From the NCBI GenBank assembly GCA_022496805.1, contig CM040085.1, positions 51,944,234-52,008,233 on the forward strand: a stretch of 64,000 bases of DNA, written 5' to 3'. Below, in pieces: positions 54,042 to 64,000 of this stretch (positions are counted from its first letter, which is position 1; the number at the start of each line of letters is the position of its first letter). The notes under the pieces were generated by a model. The model was not told the origin of the DNA. It did no database searches and saw only the letters and a program-made list of their open reading frames with translations. The position numbers and the translations under genes are program-made. Origin of the DNA: Pohlia nutans (lineage: Eukaryota > Streptophyta > Bryopsida > Bryales > Mniaceae).

Positions 54042-56890
54042 CTAGTCGACGTCGCTGGAGTCCTGGATCATGACGGGTGAGCGGATATTTGAAGGCATTC
54101 CAGAAAAGTCGAAGTCCAGAGATTGTTGGGAAGATGTCATGGGTGAGTCGACTGGCGTCCTGACTGCCGATGGGGTGGTGGCTGTCGTCATCGGGTCGGT
54201 TGCTGGGTGTTGTTGGTCCTGCTGTTGTTGTGGTGAAGGGGGTGGCTGTGCTGCTGGCGGCTGCTGAATCGTGTCTTGGAGGTTGGCTGGCGGTGTCTGC
54301 TGGTCCTCCTGCTGCGGATCTCGATCCTTGTCTTCATTGGTCGACTCGCTGTCGTCTGCCTCGTCGTCCTCACTCAACTTGACATCGGTAGTCAATACCT
54401 CGTCATCGTCAGTCGACTGGTTCTCCCAGAGCGAATGGTCGGGTTTGAGTTGAGTCGTATTCGTGTCTTCTTCTTCGTTGACTGGTGGAATCTCCAAGTC
54501 CGGGTCGTCGAGTTGAAGTTGGTCGAGTTGTCGGCCATACATGTTGAGCTGGTGGCGGTCGGTGCTGAGGGTGTGTTTGAGGATCTTGATTCGGTGTCTC
54601 GCCTTGAGTCGGAGTCGGTACTTGCGCGCTCGAAGTTTGTGGAGTTGCAGCTCCCGTGTTGTGTATTGTTGAGACTTCGCCTCGTTGTCCTGTAATAGCT
54701 GCTCGAGTCGGTTGTTGGAGTCGACTATGTCCTGTCAGGCTTGCTGAAGACTGAGCTGGGTCGCTGCTACCTCGGCTCGTGTTGATTCGAGTTCGTTTCG
54801 TACTGCCACGAGCTCGCTCTGGTGAGTCTGTTCCTGCTGTCGACTGGTGTTGAGGTCGGCTAGTAGCTGGGCAAGTCTGGTGTCCGTGTGATTCTTTTCC
54901 TTCGTGACGGAGGTGAGAGTAGTACGCAGGTTTGCCAGCTCGCTTGTGAGGTTGTCGACCTGCTGCTTGTAGGCTGCGGAGTCCTTGGCTAGTTGACTAC
55001 TTTCTAATCGGGTGCGGTCGAGTTCCGCTTGAAGGGTGGTCTTGTCCTGAACCGCCTCTAACAAAAGAAGATTCGTTCGGGAGCTGACATCTTCGAGTCG
55101 ACTCACTGCTCCTTGGACGTCGTCCAAGCGCCGGCGCCATTGTATCGCTAATGTAGTGGCCCGTGATGTTGGTGAATCGGGTGCTGGTCGATTGACCCCG
55201 GGTGACGTTGAAGGTCGAGTCGTTGGGGAGACGGCGGGTGGTTGGCGAAACTCGCCGGTTGGTGTTGCTTCGTATGCTGCTTCGAGGTTGAGTGGCGAGA
55301 AATCAGATAATGAGGGCGGTGGTGTGTCGGGAAGGGGAGGTCCGCCTGGTGTTGGTGGTGGAGTCGACTGGGGCTCGCTGTCGGATGAGGTCAGGTCGAT
55401 TGGTCGAGGTAGAAGGTGCTTAAGGGTGTGAGTTTACCTCGCTTGGCACGCTTCTCTAGTCGCTCTTGGTCCCGTTTGCGCGCAAGTGAGGAGCATATCT
55501 CTCGTCGATCGGTAGTCAGTTGACTCCCGGTAGTGACGGTCGGTGTGGCTCGGTCGGGCGTTTTTTGTTGACTAGCATGGCGGGCAGTCGATGTTTGGCC
55601 CTGGTCAACTGGTCGGGGGGGTCGAGCGGGAGTCTTTGATGTCCGGTCGGCTCCAAGTCTGTTTTGGAAGAGTATGTAGTCGGGTCCCTGGGAGTTGTTA
55701 TTCGAGTTCTCCGACTGCCTACGTCGGTCGTTGGTGTTCTGCTAGGCTACCGTGTGGTGCATATATTCCTCATCAGTGCTAGGAAAATGAGATTCAAGGA
55801 GGAAGTCTAATACCTCGGCTGAAGGGCAGATCGTGGCCTTCATGGTCTGCATCGTCTTGATGTCGATGGCGATCGAGTTGAACATCTATGTCGCCCAGTC
55901 CCATTGCTTGACACGGTCGATCAAGGACTCGACTGTGCACATGACGCCGAGCATTTCTTTGCTGATGTAGGTCGTCTTGCGTTTGAACCCGAGGCCTTGA
56001 ATGAACGCCGTCAGTCGCCTGTGGTGTTCGGGTTTGCAGTGGCAGATGCTGTAGCCCTTAGCAGTCTTGCCGGCAGCAGAATACTCATCGAACCGACATG
56101 GTGGATATTTGGTAGGGTCGGTCGGCTGCATAGTACTTCCGAATGGGAGTTTCAGAACTTTGTGGATCACAGTCGGGTCGATCGTGACTGTCTGCGTGCG
56201 GACGCGAGCCGTGATCGATTTGTTGGTGAGGTCGACTGTCGCGGCGTTGACGAACTCCTCGACCAGCTCCATGCGTGGTGCGCGTTGGGGGTTGTCCCAG
56301 TCGAGTGCTACGAACTCGGAGACGCCGATCGCCTTGATAAAATCTGCCTCGGTCGGGTGTTCACTGGCGTACTCCCGCCATTCCCGAATCGACCGCATCG
56401 ACTGGAAGGCTAGGGTTTTGTAGAGCCCTTCCCTAGTGCGGATTGGAATGTTGAAAGTCGGTGGTGCGGAGGACGAGAGATGTCGTGAGCCACGGTCAGT
56501 CATCTTGCTTTTTGCCATCGATCGGTCGGTTGCAAATTTGCGCACAAAGAGACAAGAAAAGGGGCGGACTAGCCCCGAAGTCGGCTCGCGTACAGTCGGC
56601 TGTAGTGGTGATGGGCGCGTCCGTTTCCTACTCTGTCTACTCTCGTCTTTCTCTCGCACAGACGGGCTACGAGATCGCTTGACTACTCTTCGCCGTGCTA
56701 CTCTTGTGTGTCTAAAACGCTTGCTAAGAATGCACAGTGCAAGGGCCGCGGCGTGGCGGTCGGCCGGAGGAGAAACTAAGGAGACTGAGGAGGGAGCAGG
56801 AGGAGAGAGAAGGAGCGCGGTCTGACGGTCGGCTAGAGGAGCTAACGCAAATGGCAAGGAAGCAAGAGGAGAAAGAAGGGGTGCGGCCAT
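54042..56890 (-). pseudogene. Additional ORF region of gypsy B between integrase and 3' LTR
   Basis: Three coding-like segments lie in the sense of the element. (1) From ATG 56890 to 55886: basic N-terminus with KRSRSPSVREKDESRQSRKR, then FVALDWDNPQRAPRMELVEEF and DPTVIHKVLKLPFGSTMQP. This resembles the putative plant transposon domain found near Athila-like gypsy ORFs; the match is by eye only. The same frame continues past TAG (55,886-55,888) for about 45 codons to another TAG. (2) 55127-54735: a coiled coil (RTNLLLLEAVQDKTTLQAEL). (3) 54542-54042: an acidic, Gln/Pro-rich tail. They probably were one protein of about 900 residues, now broken by stops and frameshifts. Some gypsy lineages carry such extra ORFs; the function here is unknown. 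Confidence 0.6.
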
Positions 56891-57052
56891 AGTGCTAAAT
56901 ACTTGCCCTATGGGCCTTGCATTCAAAACTGATGGGAGAGGTGAGGACGGCGGCCATAAATATGGCGGCGCATCTAGGGTTTGAACGGTCGGGTTGACCA
57001 GTCGGGTCGACCAGTCGAGTCGACCGACCGTTACTAGGTCGGGTTGGGGCGG

Positions 57053-60000
57053 CTACTGTGCGCTTATCTCGTCTTTGTTCTCTTCTACTGTGGTCCTAAG
57101 CTCTGATTTGCTAGTCAGTGGGCTAGACAATTCGGTAGGGGGTTTATCACCGAGGACTCGGTAGGGTTTGAGTTTGTTGACGTTGACTACTACCGGGTCG
57201 GGGTCAAAGTGCTGAAGGCTGACTAGGAGGACAGTGTTGTTGGGAAAGGTATACTGGACGCGATACGGGCCGAACCATTTGCTACGAAGTTTACCGGCAT
57301 GAACATTTGTACCTTTTGGGTGCCAGAAGACGTAGTCGCCTATGTTGTATAGAATCGACTGGCCTAGGGCCTGGGCCCATTGTGCTTGGTTCCATTGTTT
57401 CGCGCCGTGGTGGGTGGCCGCTGTCAGTCGAGTCTCGTCTAATTTCTCGAGTTCCGCGACACGGGCTGCTAGTACTCGCCTGGGAGAAAAGTCAGTAGTC
57501 GATGTCGACCGTTGGGTCGGGATGATGTATTCGGTTGGCATCAATGGTGTCAACCCATACACCAATTGGAAAGGTGTGTGGCCCGTGACAACTTTGTATG
57601 CCGTTCGGTAAGCGAAGAGGACCGTGTGAAGCTGTAAGTCCCAGTCGGTTCGATTCTCGTTGACTAGCTTCTGAAGCATACGGACTATGACCTTGTTGGT
57701 CGATTCGGCTTGGCCGTTGCCTTGCGGGTAGTATGTTGTTGAAGTCGTGTGTCGGGGTAAAAAATGTTCGGTGAGAGTGTGTACCGTGCTGTTGATAGAG
57801 TGAATACCTTGGTCGCTGACTAGGTGAAGGGGACATCCGAACCTGGTAAGGATGGCCTTGTACAGGAACTGTGCGGTCTCCCTGGCGGTGTTTCCTCGGA
57901 GAGCTCTAGCCTCGATCCATTTGGTGGCATAGTCGCGCGGTAGCCACCAAAATGTATCGACAGGCTGTATGTCGGGTCTTCTTGACGGGGCCTATGAAGT
58001 CGAGTCCCCATTTTATAAAAGGTTCAGCCGGTAGTTGGGAGACGAGCTTGGAGGAGACTGTCTTGGGTAAGCCTCCTGTCAGCTGGCATTCATGACATGA
58101 CTGGCAGTACCGCACAGCGTCTTGGTGTAGTGTCGGCCACTAGTAGCCTGCGTCTAGTATTTTCCGGACAATGATGTCATGCGAAAAATGTCCTCCAGCG
58201 GTGCCTTTGTATAATTCTTAGAGGATTGTTGTCGGCTGACTGCCGGTCAGTACTTGTCGAAGCTGCTGGTCCTTGCCGAGTCAGTACAGTTGGCCGTCGA
58301 GTATTTGGTACGGGATGGCTTTGTGAGCTATTTGTTTGCGGGCCTCCTTTGTCAGGTGGGCTGAAAAAGTCCCGGTAGTCAAGTAGTCGACTATCGGTTG
58401 TAGCTAGTCAGGTTCTGTTGAAAAGAGCTGCGCGTCGACTGTCTGGTCGGGTATGCCGATGGCTGGTTCGGCCCCTTCATTTCTTGATAGTGCGTCAGCT
58501 ACTCCATGCGTTTTTCGTGGTTTATAAACCACAGTGAAGTCAAATTCAAGAAAAAGTAGTAGCCAGCGTGCCAATCGACCCGATACCTGGGGTTTGTTGA
58601 TTAAGTACTGGAGCGCCAGGTGGACGACATAGAAGATAAATTTATTACCCAGGAGGTAATGACGGAATTTGTTGATGGCGTACACCATTGCGAGGGCTTC
58701 CTTCTCGGTTGTTGTATAGTTCTTCTCTGCTTTGTTGAGTAGCCGGGACGCGTAGGCTATCGGTTAGTCGATGTTGCCGGTCGGGTTCTGTGCTAGCATC
58801 GCCCCGACTGCTATGTCGGATGCGTCTGTGTGTATGTGGAAGTCGAGTGACCAGTCGACTCCGATCAGGATTGGTGCAGTCTGGTATCGATCCTTGATCG
58901 TCTGGTATGCTGTCGCGCATGCCGGTGTCCAGTCGAACGGTTCGCCTTTCCTGGTCAGTTTGGTGATGGGCTCCATGATGGCAGCATAATTTTTAATGAA
59001 GCACCGGTTGAACTGGGCTAGTCCGTTGAACGTCTGAATGGCTTTGACGTCTTTCGGCGGTGGCATGTCGACCAAGGCCTGAATCTTCTTTGGATCCGGA
59101 AACTTGCCCTCGCGTCCTACAATGTAACCAAAAATTACACCAGAAGGGACATAGAAGATACACTTTTCTAGGTTGAAGCTTACCCCGTACTGCCGACAGC
59201 GGTCAAAGACTAGTCTGAGCTTCGGTAGGTGGGAGTCGATGTCGCTGTAGACACTAAAATCGTCTAGGAATAGCTTCATGAAGTCGCCCAGGTACTCTTT
59301 GAAGATCTGGTTGACGATGCGCTGGTAGGTAGGTGGGGCGTTCTTCAATCCGAACGGCATCACGACCCATATATACGCGCCCCACTCTGTGATGAAAGCT
59401 GTTTTGGGGCGGTCTGTCGGGTCGATCCGTACCTGGTGGTAGCCTGAGAAACAGTCGATGAAGGAGTAGGCTTTATAGCCTATGACTGCGTCGAGTACCT
59501 CGTCCGTGAATGGGAGGGGGTACGGGTCTTTCTTGGTTGCTGCATTAAGTCGACGGAAATCCACGCATATCCGTAGTTTCCCATTCTTTTTGGGAACCCC
59601 GACTATTGGGGATAGCCATGTAGCCTGGTCGACTGGCGCAATGAACCCTGCCTTGAGGAGCCGTTCCAAGTCGTCCTTTACGGCTTGTGCGTAGTTCGGG
59701 TTCATGCGGTAGCGAGCCTGGTGACTAGGCGAGATGGTCGGGTCGAGCTCGATCCAATGAGTCGCTATGTGTTCCGGTATGCCTCGCAGATCTTTGTAAA
59801 AGAAGGCAAAGATGTCTATGAACTCCTTGAATAGGGATTCGGCACTGGTTCTGAGGCTAGGACTGAGATTCGTATTCAGCTTCAACATCTTGGGGTCGGT
59901 AGAGGTACCAACGTTGATCTGGTCGAGTCGATCCTCCTCGTTGTGATTCCAATGGGCAATGTCCATGAATCGCAGCTTGTCTTGTATTGGTGTCTCATCT

Positions 60001-60236
60001 ACCATCATTGTTTCTGGTGTATGTTGAATATTCTGGTGTTCAGTGGTGTTGGCCATCGTAGTCGATTCTGTCCTAGTCTGGTCGACTGTCGACTCGGTAG
60101 CTAGGAGGTTCCAGTCGATTGTTCCCATTGTGTGGAGGGTTGGGTCGCAGGCCATCAAGATTTCCTCCTCATCGGTGATGCCTTCCGCGAAGTTGTAACA
60201 TACTAGCGCATGCGGAGTAACCGCCTCGTATCCTAA
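57053..60236 (-). pseudogene. Gypsy B reverse transcriptase-RNase H-integrase, several nonsense codons
   Basis: Colinear with the gypsy A protein. RT: RICVDFRRLNAATKKDPYPLP, YSFIDCFSGYHQV, LFLDDFSVYS. RNase H: FHIHTDASDIAVGAMLAQ. Integrase: HHCC part CQSCHECQ, core KWGLDFIGP, and C-terminal GDYVFWHPKG...LRSKWFGPYRV. Stops seen: TAA at 58,764-58,766 where gypsy A has CAA; TAG at 58,404-58,406 and TAG near 58,145 where gypsy A has TGG; TAA near 58,218. Frame changes occur near 57.95 and 57.7 kb. No chromodomain is visible after the integrase. Not functional as it stands. Confidence 0.85.
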
Positions 60237-63200
60237 CTATCGATTTATCTTGACGGTCTTGACGGTGCCGTTGCCCATAATCTGCACCTTGTTGTTGCCC
60301 CAGTCGTGGATTACTTTGGCGTGTCGAAGCCAGGGTCGACCGAGTAACAACCTGTAGTCTGACTTGATTGTCGAGCAGTCGATGACTATAACAGTGACTA
60401 TGTAGGGGATGCCATGAATATGAATTTTGACATCCCTTATCAATTCTTTGGGCCGAGCTATAGTGCCACTGGCCATCTTGAGGTTGAACGGTGCAGCTGA
60501 GGGCTTGGATAGTCCCAGGCGTCGGCGTTCATCTTCGGTGATCACATTGACTCCGGATCCGCCATCAATAAGAACGTCGTCGACCATGTTTTTGCCGACT
60601 GAGACCGTGATGACTGGCATGTGTTTGTCGATGACTGCTGCAGCGGCGATCGTCACCTCCTCTGTAGTCGAGTAGGGTGACCTCGGCGTCGACCCTGGGT
60701 CAAGATGAGTCAATCGATCCCAAACAAGTGTGGTGAGGGTCGGTGATAACTGTAATAAGTCACGGATGGACACTTGCAATTTGCAGTCTTGCAGTTGATC
60801 GAGGATCTGCTGCTGGACGGCGCCCACTGTGTTGCTGCCTCGGTCGACTGTAGCCCGAGTCAGTTGGTCTGGGTCGTCTCGGGGGGTGATCGTTTGTTGC
60901 GGTAATGCATCCGCGTCCCAGTCGAGTGAGGGTGAGTCCTCAATCGATTTTGGGTCTTTAGTGGAAGTCGTTGTTTCCAACTCAGCTTGGAGTTGACAAA
61001 CCTCCTGCATCATTTGATCACGTAGTAGTTCTTGGGCAGTCCAGTCGGTCGTACCCGGGGTCTCGTCAGGAGTCGACTGCTCGAGGGTTGACTTGCTTCT
61101 GGTAATCGCTGCCATTGTCAAGACACCAACTGTAGTGTTCGGTAGTTCTTCAATGACTACTGACGACGTGTTGGGCGTGGTCTCGATGTGCTGATTCAGA
61201 AATTTGACAACCTTCGGATCCTTCAGCAGAGGACACATGTGTGCCGGATGGTCTAAGGTTTTGCAAAGAGAACAAGGGAATATCCGTCGCGGTGTGCTAT
61301 TCCGGGGCGGTCGACCCCTTGATTCGGAGGTAGTGGACACTGGTGTGGCTACTACTACCAGGACTGTCTTACTAGCCGCTGCACGCCTTTTTCCAATCTC
61401 GTTCTCTGGATTGAGCCAGCAATCACGTTCGAGATGGCCTGGCTTTTTGCATCGGTTGCAAAATGCTCGTTTGGTAGTCGCAGCTCGCTCTGTAGTGGTT
61501 GAGTCGGGTTCCTTTGGTAGTCCGCTTTCGGCGAGCTTAGCCGATTTCTTGGCCTGGGCTAGTGTCAATCTCGGTAGTCCGACTGTGGCTACCTGCAGAT
61601 ACTTCAACAAACCCGCTCGGAAATTGCTTAGTAGGAAATTATCAGCCGGAAGAACCTCAAACTGGCTGGCTAGTTTCATCATTCGTTCGTAGTAATCGTC
61701 AACCGACTCTTTGGCATCGTGTTTCATACTGCGGAAACGCAGGTAGGCCTGGTCGTCATTGTCGATATTCTGGTAGCGGTGTTTGAAGGCATCGAGAATG
61801 CCTTGTAAGTCTTGGTGTGGGTAGGACGTTCGTTGAGTCGAGAACCAATTATAGTTCGCCGCGTCGACTAGCGAATTCCCAAATAAGGCTATAGTAATAG
61901 CCGCATCAGTTTCACCATTCAAAGTGAGGGCATTGAGAAATCGATGGACATGAGTAATGGCACACTTACCTTCCTTGTATGTAGGCATTGCTACCGGTTT
62001 TCGAGCAGTTGTCCGAGTCGGGAGTGAAGATGCTGGGTAGGAAGGCTGCTGCTGAATCTGAGCTGCAGGTACCAAATAGTCTATCGACCTAGGGTTGTAT
62101 AGTGCACACTGTTCAAGAAGGTGACCATAGGAACCACAAGATGCACACATAGGTATGGTGGGTTGGTACTGGTTCACAGTCGGTAGAACTGATGGCTGGG
62201 AAGCTATCGGTCGACTGTACGGGTTCTGTAGTAGAGGCCTGGGATATGCCTGTGAAATCGATGGTTGGTTGATAGGTTGAATCATAGGAATGCCTATTGC
62301 GGGCTGGTTTTGGTAACTAGGTGGTAGACTAGTCCAAGGGGTCGACACTCAAGGAGTAGTGGTTTGGGTCACCCTCGATTGATCTAGGTATAGAATATTC
62401 GGTTCATGAGTCTGAGTGCGAATATTCGGGAGACTGGGTCGAGTTACAACCTGGTCAACTCGTTGGTTAGATTGATAGATCTGTCTGATCCTGTTGACTA
62501 GGTCGGTATCTAAGTTGTCTGGGTCATTCGCATACTGGTTGTCGGTTCTAGGTGTCCCTGGTCGACTATTCATTTGACTAGGAGAACAGGGTTCCTGGTG
62601 AAACGTAGTCGATTGGTTTGGTCGACCTGGTCGAGATTCCGAGTGTAGGTGCTCAGAAGTCGGGTTCTGGCTGGATAAGAGACCAGCAAGGCGGGAGTCT
62701 AATTCGTCCCTGCTACGACGTAGTTGCTCTATCTCTAACTGTCGTTGATGCGAAATAATGGGAGGGTCGGTAGTGTACCTGGCTAGTCGTTGATACGCAC
62801 TGGAAGGTCGTTTTGGTAAGTCGAGTGGATCGTCGGGGACCCTTCGTGGAGAAGACGGGTTGGACATCGTCCGGAACGCCACAGTCGGGCGGGTAAACTG
62901 ATGAGCTGTGGTGGACATGGTCGGTAGTATCGCCAGAGGTCGGGTTGGTATAGTTGGGATGCCGCGTCCCATCGGTACAGAAGTTTCATAAAAAATGGTA
63001 CCTTCTGGGGTATCCATCGTTCCTTGTGTGAACTCCATGTAGTGTTGTAAAGATGGGTCGGTAGAGGTTGATGCTGCGACTTGCCGTCGAATCGCGTATG
63101 TCGGTTGGAGATCCATTCCCGCGGTGGTATCGTATACGACTGTCGGTGGGATGGTCTGCGACTGTAAGTTTCGCCACTCTCTGGGAAAACGAGGGTTAGA

Positions 63201-63266
63201 GAGCTGGTCGGCAGTTACTTCTAGTAGTACGGGAGAACCGGTAGCTCGTGTACGTGGTCGTTCCAT
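60237..63266 (-). pseudogene. Gypsy B gag and protease, in-frame TGA and TAG
   Basis: One frame from ATG 63266 (MERPRTRATGSPVLLEVT) is interrupted by TGA at 62,349-62,351 and runs on to TAG at 60,237-60,239. That TAG stands where gypsy A has GAG (RINRELGF). Contents: Pro/Ser-rich N-terminus, gag core (ALTLNGETDAAITIALFG; YLRFRSMKHDAKESVDDYYE), zinc knuckle CNRCKKPGHLERDC, and retropepsin-like DVLIDGGSGVNVITEDERRR. The gag-pro and RT frames are the same, so the ancestor encoded one polyprotein. Confidence 0.85.
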
Positions 63267-63698
63267 ACTGGTGACTAAGCCGTTGGCCGATTTAGATCTG
63301 GTTCTGCTAGGTAGGTCGGGCTCTGAGATCTGTTGGGCTAGTCTTTTGTGCTAGCCTAGTCGGTTGCGCTTTGGCACCGTAAGCCTTGTTCACAGACTGC
63401 TCTTTACAGAATCCTGGTCAGTAGCTTTATCAACTGTTGACTACCATGGTCGACTGTCACACACAATGATCTCCAAGCCTCTTTACGGCTACTCGGGCTC
63501 TGGATTTTTCTCCAAACTTAGGATGTTTGTGTAGGAAGCAGATGGCTGCTGTTTCCCAGGGACGTATAGCACCTAGCGATAATCGATAGGATCGACTAGG
63601 ATCGAGATCTGGATCTGAATCAACAAGGATTTGAATCTGGATCTAGATCTAGATCTGGATCTGACTAGCCCAACCGAAAGACTGGTGTCTGAGCTGAA
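63267..63698 (-). other. Gypsy B leader
   Basis: Untranslated region between the primer-binding site and gag. It contains a GATCTGGATCT/TCTAGATCTAGATCTGG short-word run at about 63,604-63,662. No gene. Confidence 0.55.
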
Positions 63699-63716
63699 CT
63701 TTGCATGGTCGCCAAA
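63699..63716 (-). other. Gypsy B primer-binding site
   Basis: On the minus strand TTTGGCGACCATGCAAAG follows the LTR end TTAACA. It shares TTTGGCGACCAT with gypsy A, so both families use the same primer tRNA. Confidence 0.7.
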
Positions 63717-64000
63717 TGTTAAAGGGGCTTTCTAAGAACCGACCTTAAACGGATAAGACTACTCCTCACAAGACTACTCTACACTAAGCGAGTCAATAGA
63801 GATTGAGAGGAGTAGTAAGAGGTTCTACCAAGGAGAACATACTATCAACTAGGTAAAAGCACCAGTATGCTAGTGAGTCCGTTCCTGCATACCCACAGAC
63901 TATTGCAACTAATCAAGATACAACCACACAGAAGGATACAAGAGCAGGAAAACAGTAGTAGTTTAACAGCAGTAGTCTAACATACTAGTGCGTACAAGAA
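63717..64000 (-). repeat. Gypsy B 5' LTR, cut by the window edge
   Basis: TGTTAAAGGGGC to the window end matches the first 284 bp of the left LTR nearly base for base. The remaining about 256 bp, with the element promoter, lie outside the window. Confidence 0.9.

Larger units (their letters stand above)
53368..64000 (-). mobile_element. Gypsy B LTR retrotransposon, decayed, runs off the window
   Basis: The element lies on the minus strand between its 3' LTR (53,368-53,907) and its 5' LTR (from 63,717). Order on the minus strand: PBS, gag with zinc knuckle, protease, RT, RNase H, integrase, an additional ORF region of about 2.9 kb, purine tract, LTR. It is inserted in the gypsy A integrase. 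Many in-frame stops make it nonautonomous. The full length would be about 10.9 kb if the right LTR is also 540 bp. The target duplication cannot be checked, as the right end is outside. Confidence 0.9.

Noticed and set aside
1033..60239. Alternative genetic code reading TAG/TGA as an amino acid
   Set aside because: TAG ends the intact copia polyprotein, the RING-H2 gene and the MULE transposase at sensible places, and TAA ends the methyltransferase-like gene. Nonsense decay explains the internal stops better.

Overview
The window is nuclear DNA of a eukaryote, most likely a plant-lineage (streptophyte) organism. The evidence is GT-AG introns, Arabidopsis-type TTTAGGG repeats, a SINA/SIAH-type gene fragment, Mutator-like (MULE) and hAT transposases of plant type, and Tat-like Ty3/gypsy plus Ty1/copia retrotransposons. 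A large repeat-rich charophyte genome such as Chara is my best guess, but nothing in the sequence proves the species. No rRNA, tRNA or CRISPR array was seen.

Layout. 0-7 kb: a low-complexity basic gene broken by a stop, a foldback element, and an intronless gene for a coiled-coil RING-H2 protein lying between two fields of short GGACGG/CCGTCC words. 7-24 kb: a MULE transposase gene (minus) head to head, across about 500 bp, with a multi-exon gene (plus). The latter encodes a ParB/sulfiredoxin-like domain followed by a coiled coil and a permuted beta-type DNA methyltransferase fold. A 116-bp satellite with a long perfect palindrome sits in one of its introns, and a broken second MULE transposase copy follows it. 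Related repeat blocks in opposite orientation lie at about 6.8-7.15 and 23.9-24.25 kb. 24-37 kb: a small TATA-box gene, further GGACGG fields, an AT-rich stretch with a SINA-like fragment between direct repeats, a kinase-like gene with two in-frame stops, and an hAT transposase with two in-frame stops. 37.5-40.4 kb: a second, truncated copy of the ParB-like gene on the minus strand, with the same intron positions. 40.4-42.8 kb: degenerate minisatellite.

42.8-64 kb is a nest of retrotransposons. Gypsy A (plus) was entered by a copia element with apparently identical LTRs and an intact 1381-residue polyprotein. Gypsy A was also entered near the end of its integrase by gypsy B (minus), a decayed copy with an extra 3' ORF region. 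Gypsy B runs off the right edge.

Two themes run through the window. First, each repeat family is saturated with its own short CG-containing word, in coding and noncoding parts alike: GGACGG in the fields, TACCG/CGGTA in gypsy A, GTCGAC-like words in gypsy B, AGCTCGA at the left edge. Second, many genes are one long reading frame cut by single TGA or TAG codons, several of them at tryptophan positions, which fits C-to-T decay of methylated transposon DNA. The most interesting object is the ParB-methyltransferase gene linked to a Mutator-like transposase.
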